This document shows, one piece after another, positions 13,300-25,630 of a stretch of DNA of 64,000 nucleotides (the first letter of the stretch is position 1; each line of letters starts with the position of its first letter). A program made the translations under genes and the position numbers. The DNA is taken from NCBI GenBank assembly GCA_025738555.1, contig JAOVFP010000017.1, positions 2,666,001 through 2,730,000 of the forward strand, written 5' to 3'. Origin of the DNA: Cyathus striatus (lineage: Eukaryota; Basidiomycota; Agaricomycetes; Agaricales; Nidulariaceae). The notes beneath the pieces were generated by a model that was not told where the DNA came from, did not search any database, and worked only from the letters and a program-made list of their open reading frames with translations.

Positions 13300-14280
13300 A
13301 TGCCCAGAATCGAGACAGACCCATCAGGCAAAACATGCCCTGACTTCAGTGGGGAAATCTTTGAAGATATGCACAACATGGCTAGGGGGGGAAATGAACA
13401 AATGACAGATGAGGAAGCTATCAATAAACTAATAACAACATGGCATGCAACCCAATGGAAAAAAGTAGCAGCATGGGAGGCACAAGTACAGGCAGAAAAT
13501 GAGGAGAGGCAGTGCCAGCAACAAAGAGAAGAACCTAATCCACCAGAACAAAATGACAGTGAACAAAGAAGAGATAATGGAAGGCAACAAGAGGCAAGCA
13601 GAGAACCAAGTCCCCAGCAGAGACAATGACATGAGGAAGAAGAGGAAACCAGGCCAACAAAAGTCAAACCATTCATATTCGACCCAGATGTAGGCATTGA
13701 CTCAATGCCCTTAAACAGACCAGCCCAGTACACCATAAACAAACTCAAGGACAAAGAATATGTGGAAATCGATTACTTCACCCCATGAGGGTGCAGCTTA
13801 GCACAAGGTGAACGCTCCACCAACTCAACAGATACATTAGGCCTGAGGACAGGCGCCAATGGTATAATCGCACTTCAGCCACTCTCCGCAATAAAACCCA
13901 TAAAGAACATTCGCCAGGACACAGAGTTAACCTGGGGCAAGGTGAATGCTGCATGTCACACAATGATGAGGCAGATGCTAGAACTGGGAAAGACATTATG
14001 GCCAGCACATATCATACAGGCTCTATCCAATTTCTTCAGGTGTTTGGATGCACACCCAATAAGGGAAGAGGAATATGGTGATGAGGCAATCGTAAAATAC
14101 CAGGCAATAGTTAGGAGAGAATGGTATGATCGCATGGAAGTTGGGAGAGGGATGAACCTGGGGATAATTAATGATAATCTGCTAAAACAAATCCACCAGG
14201 ATATCGTGATACAGAAAGGATCAGATTGCGCAAAAGAGGTCAGTAATGCCCCTTCTCATAATCACAAAAGAAAAGACTGA
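13300..14280 (+). pseudogene. Gag-like frame of the Ngaro-type element
   Basis: One reading frame from ATG 13300 to TGA 14280 interrupted by two TGA codons (13627 and about 13786). The second half, TWGKVNAACHTMMRQM followed by LSNFFRCLDAHP, YQAIVRREWYDRM and LGIINDNLL, is the conserved portion seen in Gag-like proteins next to these reverse transcriptases. The first half is rich in Gln, Glu and Pro. It is non-functional because of the stops. Confidence 0.65.
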
Positions 14281-14473
14281 CAATAAACCACCCCCCCCCC
14301 ACACCCACACACCAAACTCCTCATCATGCCATTTTGCCACACAACACTGCCACATGCCATGCCAATATATGCCATATGCCACTGCCATTGCCATTGCACT
14401 ATGCAATACAACATTCCAATATAAATATAACGGAATGACACAGCTCAATGCAATGATGATATGAGCTTCACAG

Positions 14474-16880
14474 ATGCTGTTGGACACACCAAAGAAAAGG
14501 CGAGGAGGTGACCACTCATGTTCCAGATCACCAAAAAGAGCCAGAACAACATTCAGTCGATACAGCCAGCGACAGCAAAGTGAATCACCATTGTCCAGAG
14601 AGGAGACACCCAGAAACAACCAGTTTTTTCAGAAAAGCACAGCGAAACCACAGAGCATCACCACTTGCGCTGTTTGCCTGGGATGCCGCAAACACAAGTT
14701 CTCGAAATGCGACAAACACCAACTATGGGATGGCTTCACCAAATCATGGGCAATATGAGGAGAAAACAGGAAACTCACCAAACCCAATGGCAACAGCATA
14801 TGTTTCCAATGGCAAATGCCATTGGGATGCCAAGACTCAACCCACCCAGAAAGACACTGCTGCTCAGGATGTGGGAACAAAGACCATGGTGCTCAGAAAT
14901 GTCCTCAAGCAGAGAAGTTATAAGCCACTCACACCATACAATGGTGTGAAGTGGAAAGAGATGTTGCAAGCAGTGGGGCTGGAAGGAAAATACAATAGAG
15001 TGGTGGAAGGCCTATGTGGGGGATTCCATTTCAGCATTCCTTCCATCACCCAAATGTATACACCACCAAATCACAAATCAGCCAACCAATATGATGTGGC
15101 ATACAAGGACATTACAGAAAAGGAACTTAGAAGCAGAAGATACCTGGGACCACTCACACGATGTCAAACAGAAGCACTTATCAGGCCTTTCCAAACATCC
15201 CCAGACCCCAGTCTCCCTCATTCTGAAATCTGGTCCAGCTGGAAGATATCACGCCATACATAACTTCTCCTTTCCATATAAACCTGATAGGGGAGTGGAA
15301 TCCATTAATTCACATATTAATGCTGCAGATTTTCCATGTACATGGGGAACCTTCTCCACAATATGCCTATTGCTGTTGAGACTTCCACCGGAATCACAAG
15401 CATCAATTAGGGACATGGCAGAAGCATACAGAACAATTCCGGCACACCCAAGCCAATGGCCTGGTCTGGTGGTCAAACTTAAGGGAGAGGATAGTTATGC
15501 CATCAACACCAGCAATAACTTTGGGATTACCTCAGCAGGAGGAGCATATGGTGAAACAGCTGATGCGGCACTCGAGATTGTTAGACACAGTGGAATCAGC
15601 CCAGCATCAAGATGGGTGGATGACCACATTTTCATATGGATATTGCGAGAACACCTCACAAGATACAACAAACAGAGAAAACAGTGGAGGAAAGAAATTG
15701 CTGAAAGCAGAGGACAAGTCCATGAGTGATCTAGAATATGGTACAAAGGAAGAGACATGCCAGATGGGAGGCCAGAAGAATATGATGAAGACATGTGTGC
15801 AGAGTTCAGGGATTTGGCCTGGGAAAAGAGAAGAGCGAGTACACAAGAAGAGCCCTATTGCTATAATGACACAGACATTGACGAACTATCTAACCAACTG
15901 GGCACAGTATGGGAAAGCACTAAGACAATTCTATTCCAATCTGTTGTACCTTTTCTGGGTTTTAGCTGGGACTTGGATCACAAGACTGTTTCTCTACCGG
16001 AAAAGAAGCGAGACAAGTATTTACAGGCAATCTCAGACTGGAAAACACAAAAGCAGCACACTCTGGAAGAAGTATGAAAGCTATATGGAAAATTGCTCCA
16101 CGTTACCCTCATTATTCCCAAAGGTAGAGCATATCTTACAAAACTCGAAGCTATGCTGGGAACATACCATAACAGTCCATTCACTCCACACTTTCCACCA
16201 AAACACACAGAGGATGATCTTATTTGGTGGGAAAGACAACTCAGGGGACCAACATTATCACGAAAAATCCCTGCTCCAGTCCCATTGGAAGACATCAACA
16301 CATACTCAGATGCAAGCTCTGGTTTCGGCATCAGTATCACAATTGGGCAAAGGTGGAGAGCATGGAGACTACATCCAAAGTGGCAAACAGACAGATGAGA
16401 CATTGGATAGGCTGAGGCAGTTGGCTTTGAGCTCCTTATCATCACAATCATACTTGAGAAACAAATTGGCAGCAATGGAGAACAAGTTAAGGTATATGGC
16501 AACAACACAGGAGTGGTTGAGGGCTGGTGGGCAGGAAGAAGTAGAAACTGGAGGGTCAATGAAGTATTCAGATGAGTACATGAAATATGTGAGCAAAACA
16601 GCACTACAGTGCACACTAGATATGTATCAAGTAAGAACAACCCAGCTGACAACCCATCCAGGGGGATATACCTGCCACAAAAAGACCTCCTACCCAAAAT
16701 TGTCATTCCAGACATTATATGGCCATTCGTGTTCAACTTTGATGACTCAACAACAGAGAGCTGGGCCAGTCCCCTCCCATTACAAAAGCTGAGACAGCAG
16801 AACAACCATAAAGGATGGGGAATTAACCATAATGAAAGACAATGGGAAGAGACATGGGCAGCCAAATACAATTCATAGGA
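14474..16880 (+). pseudogene. Zinc knuckle - reverse transcriptase - RNase H of the Ngaro-type element
   Basis: A Cys/His-rich start (CAVCLGCRKHKFSKCD near 14666 and CSGCGNKDHGAQKC near 14870) precedes a reverse transcriptase whose core is seen at 15180-15729: INSHINAADFPCTWGTF, RDMAEAYRTIP, FGITSAGGAYG and the catalytic RWVDDHIF (the YxDD equivalent). Connection and RNase H follow (FLGFSWDLD; YSDASSGFGI near 16300). The frame is broken by TGA at 15727, 16075 and 16396 and TAG near 16408, plus frame changes between 14.5 and 15.0 kb. The stops replace Arg or Trp codons, so they look like C-to-T or G-to-A changes. Confidence 0.75.
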
Positions 16881-16969
16881 GGACAAGGGCACAACCAGAA
16901 AGACAACATCAGGAACAAGGAAATCAACTTCCAGAAAGATGGTCATGAACCTCAACCCGAGAGAGCACC

Positions 16970-18148
16970 ATGCCATATCCATCACAACTCACCCCAACCT
17001 CATCACACCTTTGCCCACATTGCAGAGCAAAAGACAGACTTGTAACTTGGCAACCTATACAAGCAATCACAACCAACACACAAGGAGTTACAAGAGAAGA
17101 TAAAGAACGAGTGGCAGCAGTAATGGAGTTCACATGGGAAGAAAGCACTCTCACCACATATGGGAGTGGCCTGTTATCCTACCAAGTCTTCTGTGACAAG
17201 CGAAGCATGTTGGAAGAAGATAGAACACCAATTCGACAAGAAATACTCACCATTTTCATAGCACAACTCACACATGTATACTCTGGAAAAACAATATGCA
17301 ACTACGTGATGGGAATTTGGGCCTGGCATTTATTACATCGTATTCCATGGGAGATAAATCGAGCGGAGGTGGACAGCTTGCTGACTGCAGCAGACAAATT
17401 AACTCCAACAACCTCGAAGAAGGTGAAACAGGAACCATACACACCAGAATACATCACAGGAATCAAGAACGGATTGAATCTCGACATACCAAAAGATGCA
17501 GCAATATATGCATGTTTAATGACATGCTTCTATGCAACAGCCCGACTTGGAGAATTTACTGTGGAACACGTAAACCAAAAATTCGACCCTCGCCGACACA
17601 CCACCCCCAGACACCTGACCCGAACTCAAGATCATGAGGGGAACGAAGTGACCAATTTGCAAATACCATGAATGAAGGTAGCACCAGAAGGCAAAGATGT
17701 CTTCTGGGCAAGACAAAATGGACCCACAGATCCAGAAGCAGCAATGTCGCACCATTTGGCCATAAACTAGCCCCCAATAAATGGCCACCTCTTTGCATAC
17801 TGGGACACCAAAGGGGTACACAAGCCTTTGTCCAGAAGAGCTTTCATGATGAGAATTGGTGAGGCAACCAAAGTAGCTGGTCTAAAAGCCATGCCAGGGC
17901 ATGGCATTCGCATTGGATCCACTCTAGAGTACCTGTTGCACAGTGTCCCATTCGAAGTTGTGAAAACCAAGGGCAGGTGGTTGGGTGACTCCTTCCAGCT
18001 GTACCTACGATGACATGCACAAGCAGTTGCCCCATATATCCAAGCCATCCCAGACATACACACCAGCTTTGTCCACTACACAACATATGACATCAACACA
18101 CAACAGAACAATGCCAATCTGCAAATGGGTAAGCACAGTCTTTCCTAA
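16970..18148 (+). pseudogene. Tyrosine recombinase of the Ngaro-type element
   Basis: N-terminal SAM-like part (FTWEESTLTTYGSGLLSY.VFCDK near 17130) and catalytic domain with the first Arg region (ATARLGEFTV near 17535), the HxxR box GHGIRIGSTLEYLL near 17897 and the Tyr nucleophile context GRWLGDSFQLYLR near 17970-18010. TGA at about 17669, TAG near 17768 and TGA at 18011 interrupt the frame; it ends at TAA 18146. This is the recombinase expected to integrate the circular DNA of such elements; this copy is inactive. Confidence 0.75.
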
Positions 18149-18150
18149 AG

Positions 18151-19174
18151 GTCAGGGTCCGAGACTCACTCATCACGTCAAGCCTAGTGTGTGGGAGTCG
18201 GTGCTTGCCTCGGCCCTCCAGCAGGAGAGAACAAACCAAGTTGGGAGGTGCACACTTCATGCACCCTCACCCACACCCCTCAATCACCTATCCCTCACAA
18301 TTATTAATAGCTAATAGACCCTTAGAGTACTATAATCATTGCATTAATATTAAACAATACCAACAATATTCATACCAAATACCCCAATACCATTATACAT
18401 AAACCTTTCCACCACAGCTGCAGCAACTTTCATACCACCCAAAGAACCTGGAGTGTGCGAGTCAAAGATGTACTGTATCAATACGACCAAGTGTTTGGTG
18501 ACGCATCACACAGGGTCATGAACAGGAACAGATGTCCTGTTTGTCATGTGTCATGGAACATTTTGAACAGAGATACAGCGAAAATTGAGGTTAACATCAC
18601 TAAATTCTGGAGAATATTGTGTGACCACATCATACAGTATAATTTGCCATAAGTGGTATATGTTGACATTACCTTACAGCCATATGATGCTGCAGGATGC
18701 AGCCATGTGTGGCCGCACCAAATTTCGTCATTTGTACAGTAGCTTCATGCACCTTCATACATATTATAGACAATCATGAGGGGATCATAACATAATGCCA
18801 ACAAGATGAGAGAGACACAAGATCAGACCACAATTATGAGCACATAATCATCTTCGAGGACAAGCATAACAATCATATGATTTGCTAATGTAGGTGTACT
18901 TTTATTTCAAGGAGAGATAACATTGAAAAACATTATATTTGATTACATATATTCTACATGCATGGTACTACTACCAAACTCCGAGTCAAAGTGACCAACC
19001 TCAAGCCTCTATTTCCTACAGCCCCTCTCCAAATGGAAGCAAACTTGAGCAATATGAGCTACTACATGATAAAAATTAGCAGATGAATGGAGATCTGGGA
19101 GAGAGGATGATATTCATACTCATGTGGGTTTTGAGAATGATAGGCTTCAGTACTCCTAGCCTATTCAAGGATAA
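18151..19174. other. No gene seen between the two retrotransposons
   Basis: About 1 kb of A/T-rich sequence with only short random open frames. The first few hundred bases may be the 3' non-coding end and repeats of the Ngaro-type element. Nothing else is recognised. Confidence 0.5.
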
Positions 19175-19179
19175 AGTTA

Positions 19180-19509
19180 TATAAGCGTTACAATCTCAGC
19201 GCTTGCGATAGATAGCGATTGACTGTGTATTGCATTACCTATAAGCGTTACAATCTAAGTAGGTAATGCTAGTAAGTAAACATAATATAAGTAATTCTAA
19301 TAAGGGTTTGCTCACCTCAGCGCTCGCGATAGATAGTGATTGACTGAGGGGAGCAAGACCGATTTCTAAGCTATTTAAATATACAATACGATCGGAAATT
19401 TTCAATAACGACTCAGTGGAATATACTTAGTAGGCAGCATTCCGCCAGCCGAATGGACACGGCGCATCAATAGCGCATGGATTGCATAAGCAACCCTCGT
19501 GCTCCAATA
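19180..19509 (-). repeat. 3' LTR of the copia element
   Basis: 330 bases from TATAAGCG to CTCCAATA, matching 24277-24606 with about six differences. Inside each LTR the block TATAAGCGTTACAATCT occurs twice, and the block around GCGATAGATAG occurs twice. Confidence 0.92.
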
Positions 19510-19520
19510 CTCCCCCTCAA
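19510..19520 (-). other. Polypurine tract of the copia element
   Basis: Read on the minus strand, TTGAGGGGGAG directly abuts the 3' LTR, the position and composition of a plus-strand primer. Confidence 0.75.
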
Positions 19521-22500
19521 TCCTTGCGCGCCCTGAGTCCCAATTCGGATGCAAAATGTTTAACCTTGGCACTCGGTAGCGCCTTGGTCAAGGTATCTGC
19601 GATCATATCATCAGTGGGACAATACACTAACGCGATCTTTCCTTCGTCTATAATCCAGCGTATGAAGTGAAATCTGATGTCTATGTGCTTCGTTCTCGCG
19701 TGGTACTGCTGGTCTTTGGTAAGCGCTATGGCAGACTGATTATCGCAATACAGTGTCGTGGGTCCGGATACTTTCCCGAAGAGCTGGCTCGTTAGTGTGC
19801 ACAGCCATAGGGCTTCTTTGGCAGCGTGGGTTGCAGCCACGTACTCGGCTTCCGTGGTTGACAGTGCCACCAAGTCCTGTCTCTTCGAGCTCCACGACAC
19901 CGCTCCCCCGTCGATGAGGAATGCGTACCCCGACACAGCTCTCCTATGCTCAAGATTGCTGCCATCTGCATCACCAAAACCTTCAAGATTCAATGGTTTG
20001 TGTCCAAAGGTGAGCTCGTAATCCTTTGTCCCGACTAAGTAGGTGTATACCCCAGTCAAAGCTTGCCAATGGGCTAGGCCAGGATTCTCGTTGAAGCTCG
20101 CAAGTTGACCCACAGCGTAAGTGATGTCCGGTCTGGTCCCAAGAGATAAATACTGAAGGGAACCCACAGCTTCACGATATGGCTTATCCCGCATGCGAGC
20201 AAACTCGTCGGCCATCTGGGGGGACTGAGATTTCGATAGGCGAAGGCCGGGACTCATAGGCATCGCTCGCGGTTTCAAGCCAGTGAATCCGAATCGTTCG
20301 AGGATGGAATCAATGTATGCCTTCTGGGACAGGGAAATGGTACGTTCGTCACAATCTCTATGGACAGCAAAGCCCAGTATCCAATGAATCTCTCCCATGT
20401 CAGATATATCCACATCCTTCCTCAGCGCGCTCTTTACCTCGTCCATCAGGGATGTCTTTGACGTTACGATGGTCAGGTCGTCAACATGAGCAGCTATGAT
20501 AATTACCCCGCACTTGTTGACTCGGTAGAAAACTGCCTGGTCCACCTCACACTGCGACATTCCAAGACGATCCTTCAGGATGGTATTGAGCTTCTTATAC
20601 CAATGACGACCACTTTGGCGGAGACCATATAACGGGTGCAGGAGGCGTAATACCTTGTTAGGATCTGAGGTAAGATGGAGTCCAGGCGGTATCTTCATAT
20701 ATATGACTTCATTGTCTTCAAAGTTTCCGTTTAGGTATGTGCTTTTAACGTCCACCTGGTGGATTTCATAGTCCAGTCGTGCAGCATATGCAAAAATGAC
20801 CCGTATTGATGCCATTTTCGCAACTGGGGCATAGGTGTCAAAGAAATCTACACCTGGTACCTGCGAGAAACCCTGAGCGACAAGTCGAGCTCGGTAGCGC
20901 TGAATAGCGCCGTTCATGTCTCTTTTCACCACATAGACCCACCGACATCCTACAATGTTCGCACCTCGAGGTGGAACTTCCAGCCTCCAAGTTCCATGAG
21001 CCTCCAGCGCAGTTTGCTCTTCGAGCATGGCTTCTTCCCAACATGGCCAGTCAGGACTACGTTTTGCCTCCGCAAGTGAACGTGGTTCCAAGCCATGGGC
21101 CTCAGCCATTGCAGCCGCCATCGCCAATCCTCCTATCTCCTCTTCCAACTCCGGGGATTCTTCAATGTCACCGAAACCGCCAGGTAACTGGATTCCGCAC
21201 GGCAAGATATTTCGAGGAGATCGTCGAATGGTGGCAGTACCAACACCATTTTGGATGTCTTGTACATATTGGGAGGGCTTATGGTCTCTTGCCGGTCGAG
21301 GTTTAGGTTGGATAGTGGGAAGGGATGCGTTGTCTGGCATGGGTTCAGGTTCGTCATTGTCATCCCCAGGTTCATCCTCCCCCTGATTTCCTACTGTGTC
21401 CTCCCCAGCCGTCTCGATGTTGGAATTGTTAACTCCTGATTCCTCCCCCTCGATGACAACATCCTCTTCAGCTTCCACTGGGACATCCTTCTCGGAGAAA
21501 TACACGGTTCGTTCTACTCCAACACTCCGCTTTTCAGGCCAATAGATGCGGTGGCCATTGCTGTGACTATCATATCCTACCCAACAGCCTAGTCGCGCTC
21601 GCGTGTGGATCTTCCCCGCATCTGGATCATGCACCCATACCTGAGAACCCCACAAAGGCAAGTCACCAAGATAGGGTACAGAACCATGGACCTTTTCATA
21701 AGGTGTTTTGCCACTCAAAGCCTTTGTTGACGTCCTGTTCTTCAGGTATACAGCATGTAACAGTGCCTCGCCCCACAGAAAAGTAGGTAGTCCAGCAGTT
21801 AACAGCATAGCTCATACCTTCTCTAGTAAGGTCCTGTTCAGACGCTCAGAGACACCGTTCTCTTCAGGTGTGTCATGTACCGTCAATTTCTGTAGGATGC
21901 CATTCTGGTCGAGAAAATTCTTAAACTCATCAGATAGGTACTCCCCTCCGCGATCCGAATGGAGGCATGCAATGCGTGCTTTCATGTGGACATCAACCCA
22001 AGCCATGAAGCTTCGAAAGGACATAAAAGCTTCGCCTTTAGTGCGTAATAGGTAAATAGTTGTCCATCTGGAGAAGTCATCCGTGAAGCTGATAAAGTAA
22101 CGTCGATGTCCTAGCGTTTCAGTATCTGCTGGTCCCCAGATATCAGAGTGTATCTCATCTCCGAATGCGGTAGCTTGAGGGCCGTGCCTTTCCTTTGGAA
22201 CTGGACGACGTGATGCCTTTGCTTGGATACAAATGTCACACTGCAATGGTTCGTTGGTGTCCATGAGTTCAATACCACTGACCAATCCCTTAGAAATCAA
22301 CTCTCGTGCAGCACGCGGTGCAATATGACCCATACGTCGATGTAGCTCCATTATCGACATCCTCGTCCCAGTCTTACCAACAGCAGCAGTCGCATATCCA
22401 TCTCGTAATACCATATAAAGTCCTCGTGACTTCATAATCCGTCCTATTGACTCGCCTCCTTTGCTGCGTTGGAACTTGCAAGCCCCCCCTCTGAAAATGG

Positions 22501-24202
22501 TATAATATCTGGCGTCATCAATTCGCCCAATCGATACAAGGCAAAACCCAATGGATGGGGTGTAAAGTACGTTAGTGAGTCTTATTTTGACTTTGTCCTT
22601 GCCATTTGGAACTGAGATAACAACATCCCCTATTCCTTCAGCCAGGAACAATTGCTGGTTTGCCGTTGTCAGTGAGCAAGGCTCAATAGCCTTGAATGTA
22701 ACAAAATCTTCTCGAAAGGGGGACATGTGGTGTGAAGCACCCGAATCGTAGAGATCACAAGGGTCCAGCTTTGCTCCCGCAGCAGCAGCTGCAGCGATAT
22801 CCTCAACGTGTTTTGACATGGATATGGTGGACATGCCTCCAGCGTCCTTCTTGGCAGGTACAGCACTGCTCGCTGCATCTTCATCGTCATCATGGTGGTG
22901 GTAAGACGCGTCAACCTCAGTCTCACAGATCCCTGTCACAAATGTATATTTCATCATCACAGGAGTTGGTTCGTCTTTGTCATCGGGTAGCTCAACCAGT
23001 GGGGGCATCTTGTCATTATCATCGTCGTCGTCGTTTGCCACTGGTCGCGCATCGTTTGGCGCAACAATGGTGTTTCCAACTCCATACTCCTCCTCCTGGA
23101 GCACATCATCCGTGTAGAAGACTGTCCATGCACCCGCAATTTCATCAAGTTCAGCCGCTGTTGATGCGGATCCACTGCCATATTTCCCCGAGGATTGTTT
23201 GGGTTTCACATTCAATGAACCCTGCTCATGTCCATCTTTGCTACTTTCCTTCTTGGGGGAAGGACACTGATCCTGTTTGTGACCGCGGCCACCACAGTTC
23301 CAGCATTCGCCTGTGGCTTTTGGGTTTCGACGGTGCTGATCACGGCCTCGACGACCTCCCCCTGCTTTTGAGCCTGGCCTCTTGCTTGACATGGAGCTAG
23401 CAGCAGCTATTCCGGATGAGACAGAGTCTCTCGCCTTCCCGATACCTTTCGCTTTCTTGTCACCATACACCCGGTCCCATTCTTCCAGAATTAAATGAAC
23501 CATATACTCTGGTTTGAGCTGGGCCTGTAGGTGCTTGGTAGCTGGCTTGGTCTCAGGCATGGCTGTCGAAGCTGTCGTAGTCACTGCAGCATTTGATGAG
23601 GTCGTAGCAGAGGTAGGTTTTTGCTCGTTTTCAGCATCTTCTAGCGTTCTGATGATGGCTCGTACATTTGCGACAATCTGGGAAATATAGGTCGAGAGGT
23701 CGGGTAAAGGTTCCAAGAAGTTGATGATAAGACTACGATACTCATCATCTGTAATAGTGATACCCATAGCCTTCAACTTCTCATAGTCCAAATTCAATTG
23801 GTCAAACTCCTCGTGCAAGTTTGTGCCCACCCTGTATCGTTTGGCCAAGAATTTCGTGCGAAGGTTCGTCTGCATCATCACAGATTTGCTCGTGAACTCG
23901 TTAACAATCCCAGACCACATCTGGACGACCGTTGTCTTGGACAGATACTTCGCGAGTATCGAATCCGGCAGCTTCTGCATCAGCAAGTACGAGGCCAAAT
24001 CCTCTTTTTCTTGCCATGTTACCAGTTCAGTCGAGTTCTTGGTAGGTTTCGTAGCGTCACCTGTAAAATGGTTCCAAACCTTCTGTGCCTTCATCGCGGC
24101 AATGAAACGGGTCCAAAACATGACCCAGTTTGCTCCGGTACTATCAAGCTTGTCGACGGTTTGTGAATAATTCACGGAGCTGGTGTTACTCGTAGTTGAC
24201 AT
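19517..24202 (-). pseudogene. copia gag-pol polyprotein interrupted by one TGA
   Basis: One frame of about 1,560 codons split by TGA at 21812-21814. The first part (796 residues) has a Gag/UBN2-like region, a zinc knuckle CWNCGGRGHKQDQC, the protease triad DSGA in LYDSGASHHM, the HHCC zinc domain (HRRMGH...CDIC) and the integrase DDE core (HSDIWGP, HSDRGGEYLSDEF, ENGVSERLNRTL). After the stop the frame continues without shift: rest of integrase, reverse transcriptase (VDVKSTYLNG, YGLRQSGRHWY, HVDDLTIV) and RNase H (STTEAEYVA, DNQSAIAL, KHIDIRFHFIR). The stop sits in LLEKV(*)AMLLTAG, where relatives have Arg, so a CGA to TGA change explains it. Readthrough is conceivable but not needed. Confidence 0.88.
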
Positions 24203-24261
24203 GTTTGATGTAGTGTAAAATTCGTGTGTCGAAAATAAATCTAGCAGTTCTATTGGCAGGG

Positions 24262-24276
24262 GCGGGGCCCATAACC
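24262..24276 (-). other. Primer-binding site, half-tRNA(iMet) type
   Basis: On the minus strand the bases right after the 5' LTR are GGTTATGGGCCCCG. The complement resembles the anticodon stem-loop of initiator tRNA-Met (GGGCTCATAACC) with one difference, the internal-tRNA priming known for copia and Ty5. The match was made from memory of the tRNA and is approximate. Confidence 0.5.
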
Positions 24277-24606
24277 TATAAGCGTTACAATCTCAGCACT
24301 CGTGATAGATAGTGATTGACTGTGTATTGCATTACCTATAAGCGTTACAATCTAAGTAGGTAATGCTAGTAAGTAAACATAATATAAGTAATTCTAATAA
24401 GGGTTTGCTCACCTCAGCGCTCGCGATAGATAGCGATTGACTGAGGGGAGCAAGACCGATTTCTAAGCTATTTAAATATACAATACGATCGGAAATTTTC
24501 AATAACGACTCAGTGGAATATACTTAGTAGGCGGCATTCCGCCAGCCGAATGGACACGGCGCATCAATAGCGCATGGATTGCATAAGCAACCCTCGTGCT
24601 CCAATA
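24277..24606 (-). repeat. 5' LTR of the copia element
   Basis: 330 bases, TATAAGCG to CTCCAATA on the plus strand. It should hold the promoter of the element. It is followed by the right target-site copy AGTTA. Confidence 0.92.
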
Positions 24607-24611
24607 AGTTA

Positions 24612-25627
24612 CTTGTGTATGAACTAGAATGTCAATCAACTCACCTTTTCCCACTTGAATAGAGTACTAGAATTCAATAGTGCGACACCCATTGGTATGT
24701 TAGCTCACTGACATTTTGAAGAGTGATGACCACGAAGCCAAAACATAGCGAAAAGGCAGGGAATGTTGCTCATTTTATGCTGAGTTGGTGCTTGATGTTC
24801 CTGACTGGCTAGACATAAAATATATGCATGGGTGGTGTGTGTTCTGAAGGACTCAGATCGGCATCCAGATAACTCGATGGTCTCTAGATGCAATCCAGGC
24901 CTATAGCCAAATAGTTGATAGGCTAGATGTGATTCGTTAGGTGACATATCGAGGAGATCAGGTTTGCTGTGACATGGCTTCCAGCATGACTAGCAACTAT
25001 TGAATTTAGTGACCGAACATGAACCAGTGGTCCACATTGAAAGGAATTTCAACCAAGTTGACGAGAGTGCATTTGTGCCTGTTTACGTCCCCACCGGAAT
25101 TGGCATTTCCCATCAAGTGCACTCTCAAGGTCTCAAGGTTCAACTCCAGGGCCACTTGCCCGCCCAAGTCCTGCCTTAAACAAAATATACTTACTCTCTG
25201 GTATGGATTTGTTTCTTATCTTACATGATACCATAGTGGGGTGAGATTGAGTTGAAGAAACAGTGAAGTTTGTTCCAAAGCCATGTTAGGGACTGTTGTC
25301 TCTGCTGTACAACAATATATACTATAGAAATCTAAGGACTCACGAGCAAAGTACAATATGCTGATAACATAGCAACACATTGTGCACTGTATTTGACTTT
25401 AATTAAAACTTACAACTGTTGATACACAGAGTAAAATATGTTAGTCAGATTATGATTTTTATTTACTATGTCAGCACCATTATAACGCTGTATAACTGCT
25501 TGCAACCATTTCAACATCTTCCATTGAGCGCGTGAGAAATGTACGGCTATATCAGACCTTCACGAATTTAGTGATGAAGGTTGACTTTTTGGCCGCTCGC
25601 TTCGCTCGCATAGATCCCCATGAACAC
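24612..25627. other. Non-coding stretch with a dispersed repeat block at 25340-25590
   Basis: No gene is seen. The block at about 25340-25590 (with TGTACGGCTATATCAGACC and the stretch around TTTACTATGTCAG) is related, in inverse orientation, to 50040-50265 inside a MITE, so it is probably a remnant of the same element family. Confidence 0.45.
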
Positions 25628-25630
25628 TTA

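Larger units (their letters stand above)
13290..18150 (+). mobile_element. Decayed Ngaro/DIRS-order tyrosine-recombinase retrotransposon
   Basis: An element in the order Gag, zinc knuckle plus reverse transcriptase/RNase H, tyrosine recombinase, all on the plus strand. It uses a recombinase rather than a DDE integrase, the hallmark of DIRS-order elements, and has no LTRs or aspartic protease. This matches Ngaro-like elements common in Agaricomycetes. Base composition is unlike its neighbours (A-rich sense strand). All three frames carry stop codons, so it cannot move by itself. I could not find the expected split direct repeats by eye; borders are therefore those of the coding parts. Confidence 0.8.
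19180..24606 (-). mobile_element. Ty1/copia LTR retrotransposon, nearly intact
   Basis: A complete element inserted on the minus strand: two 330-base LTRs, a primer-binding site, one long gag-pol and a polypurine tract. The five bases AGTTA flank it on both sides (19175-19179 and 24607-24611), a target-site duplication that fixes the ends. The LTRs differ at about six positions, so insertion is recent. The gene order protease, integrase, reverse transcriptase, RNase H places it in copia. The only obvious defect is one TGA inside integrase. Confidence 0.93.

Noticed and set aside
19180..24606. CRISPR-like or satellite interpretation of the repeated GATAGATAG blocks
   Set aside because: They are internal repeats of the two LTRs; no regularly spaced repeat array exists in the window.
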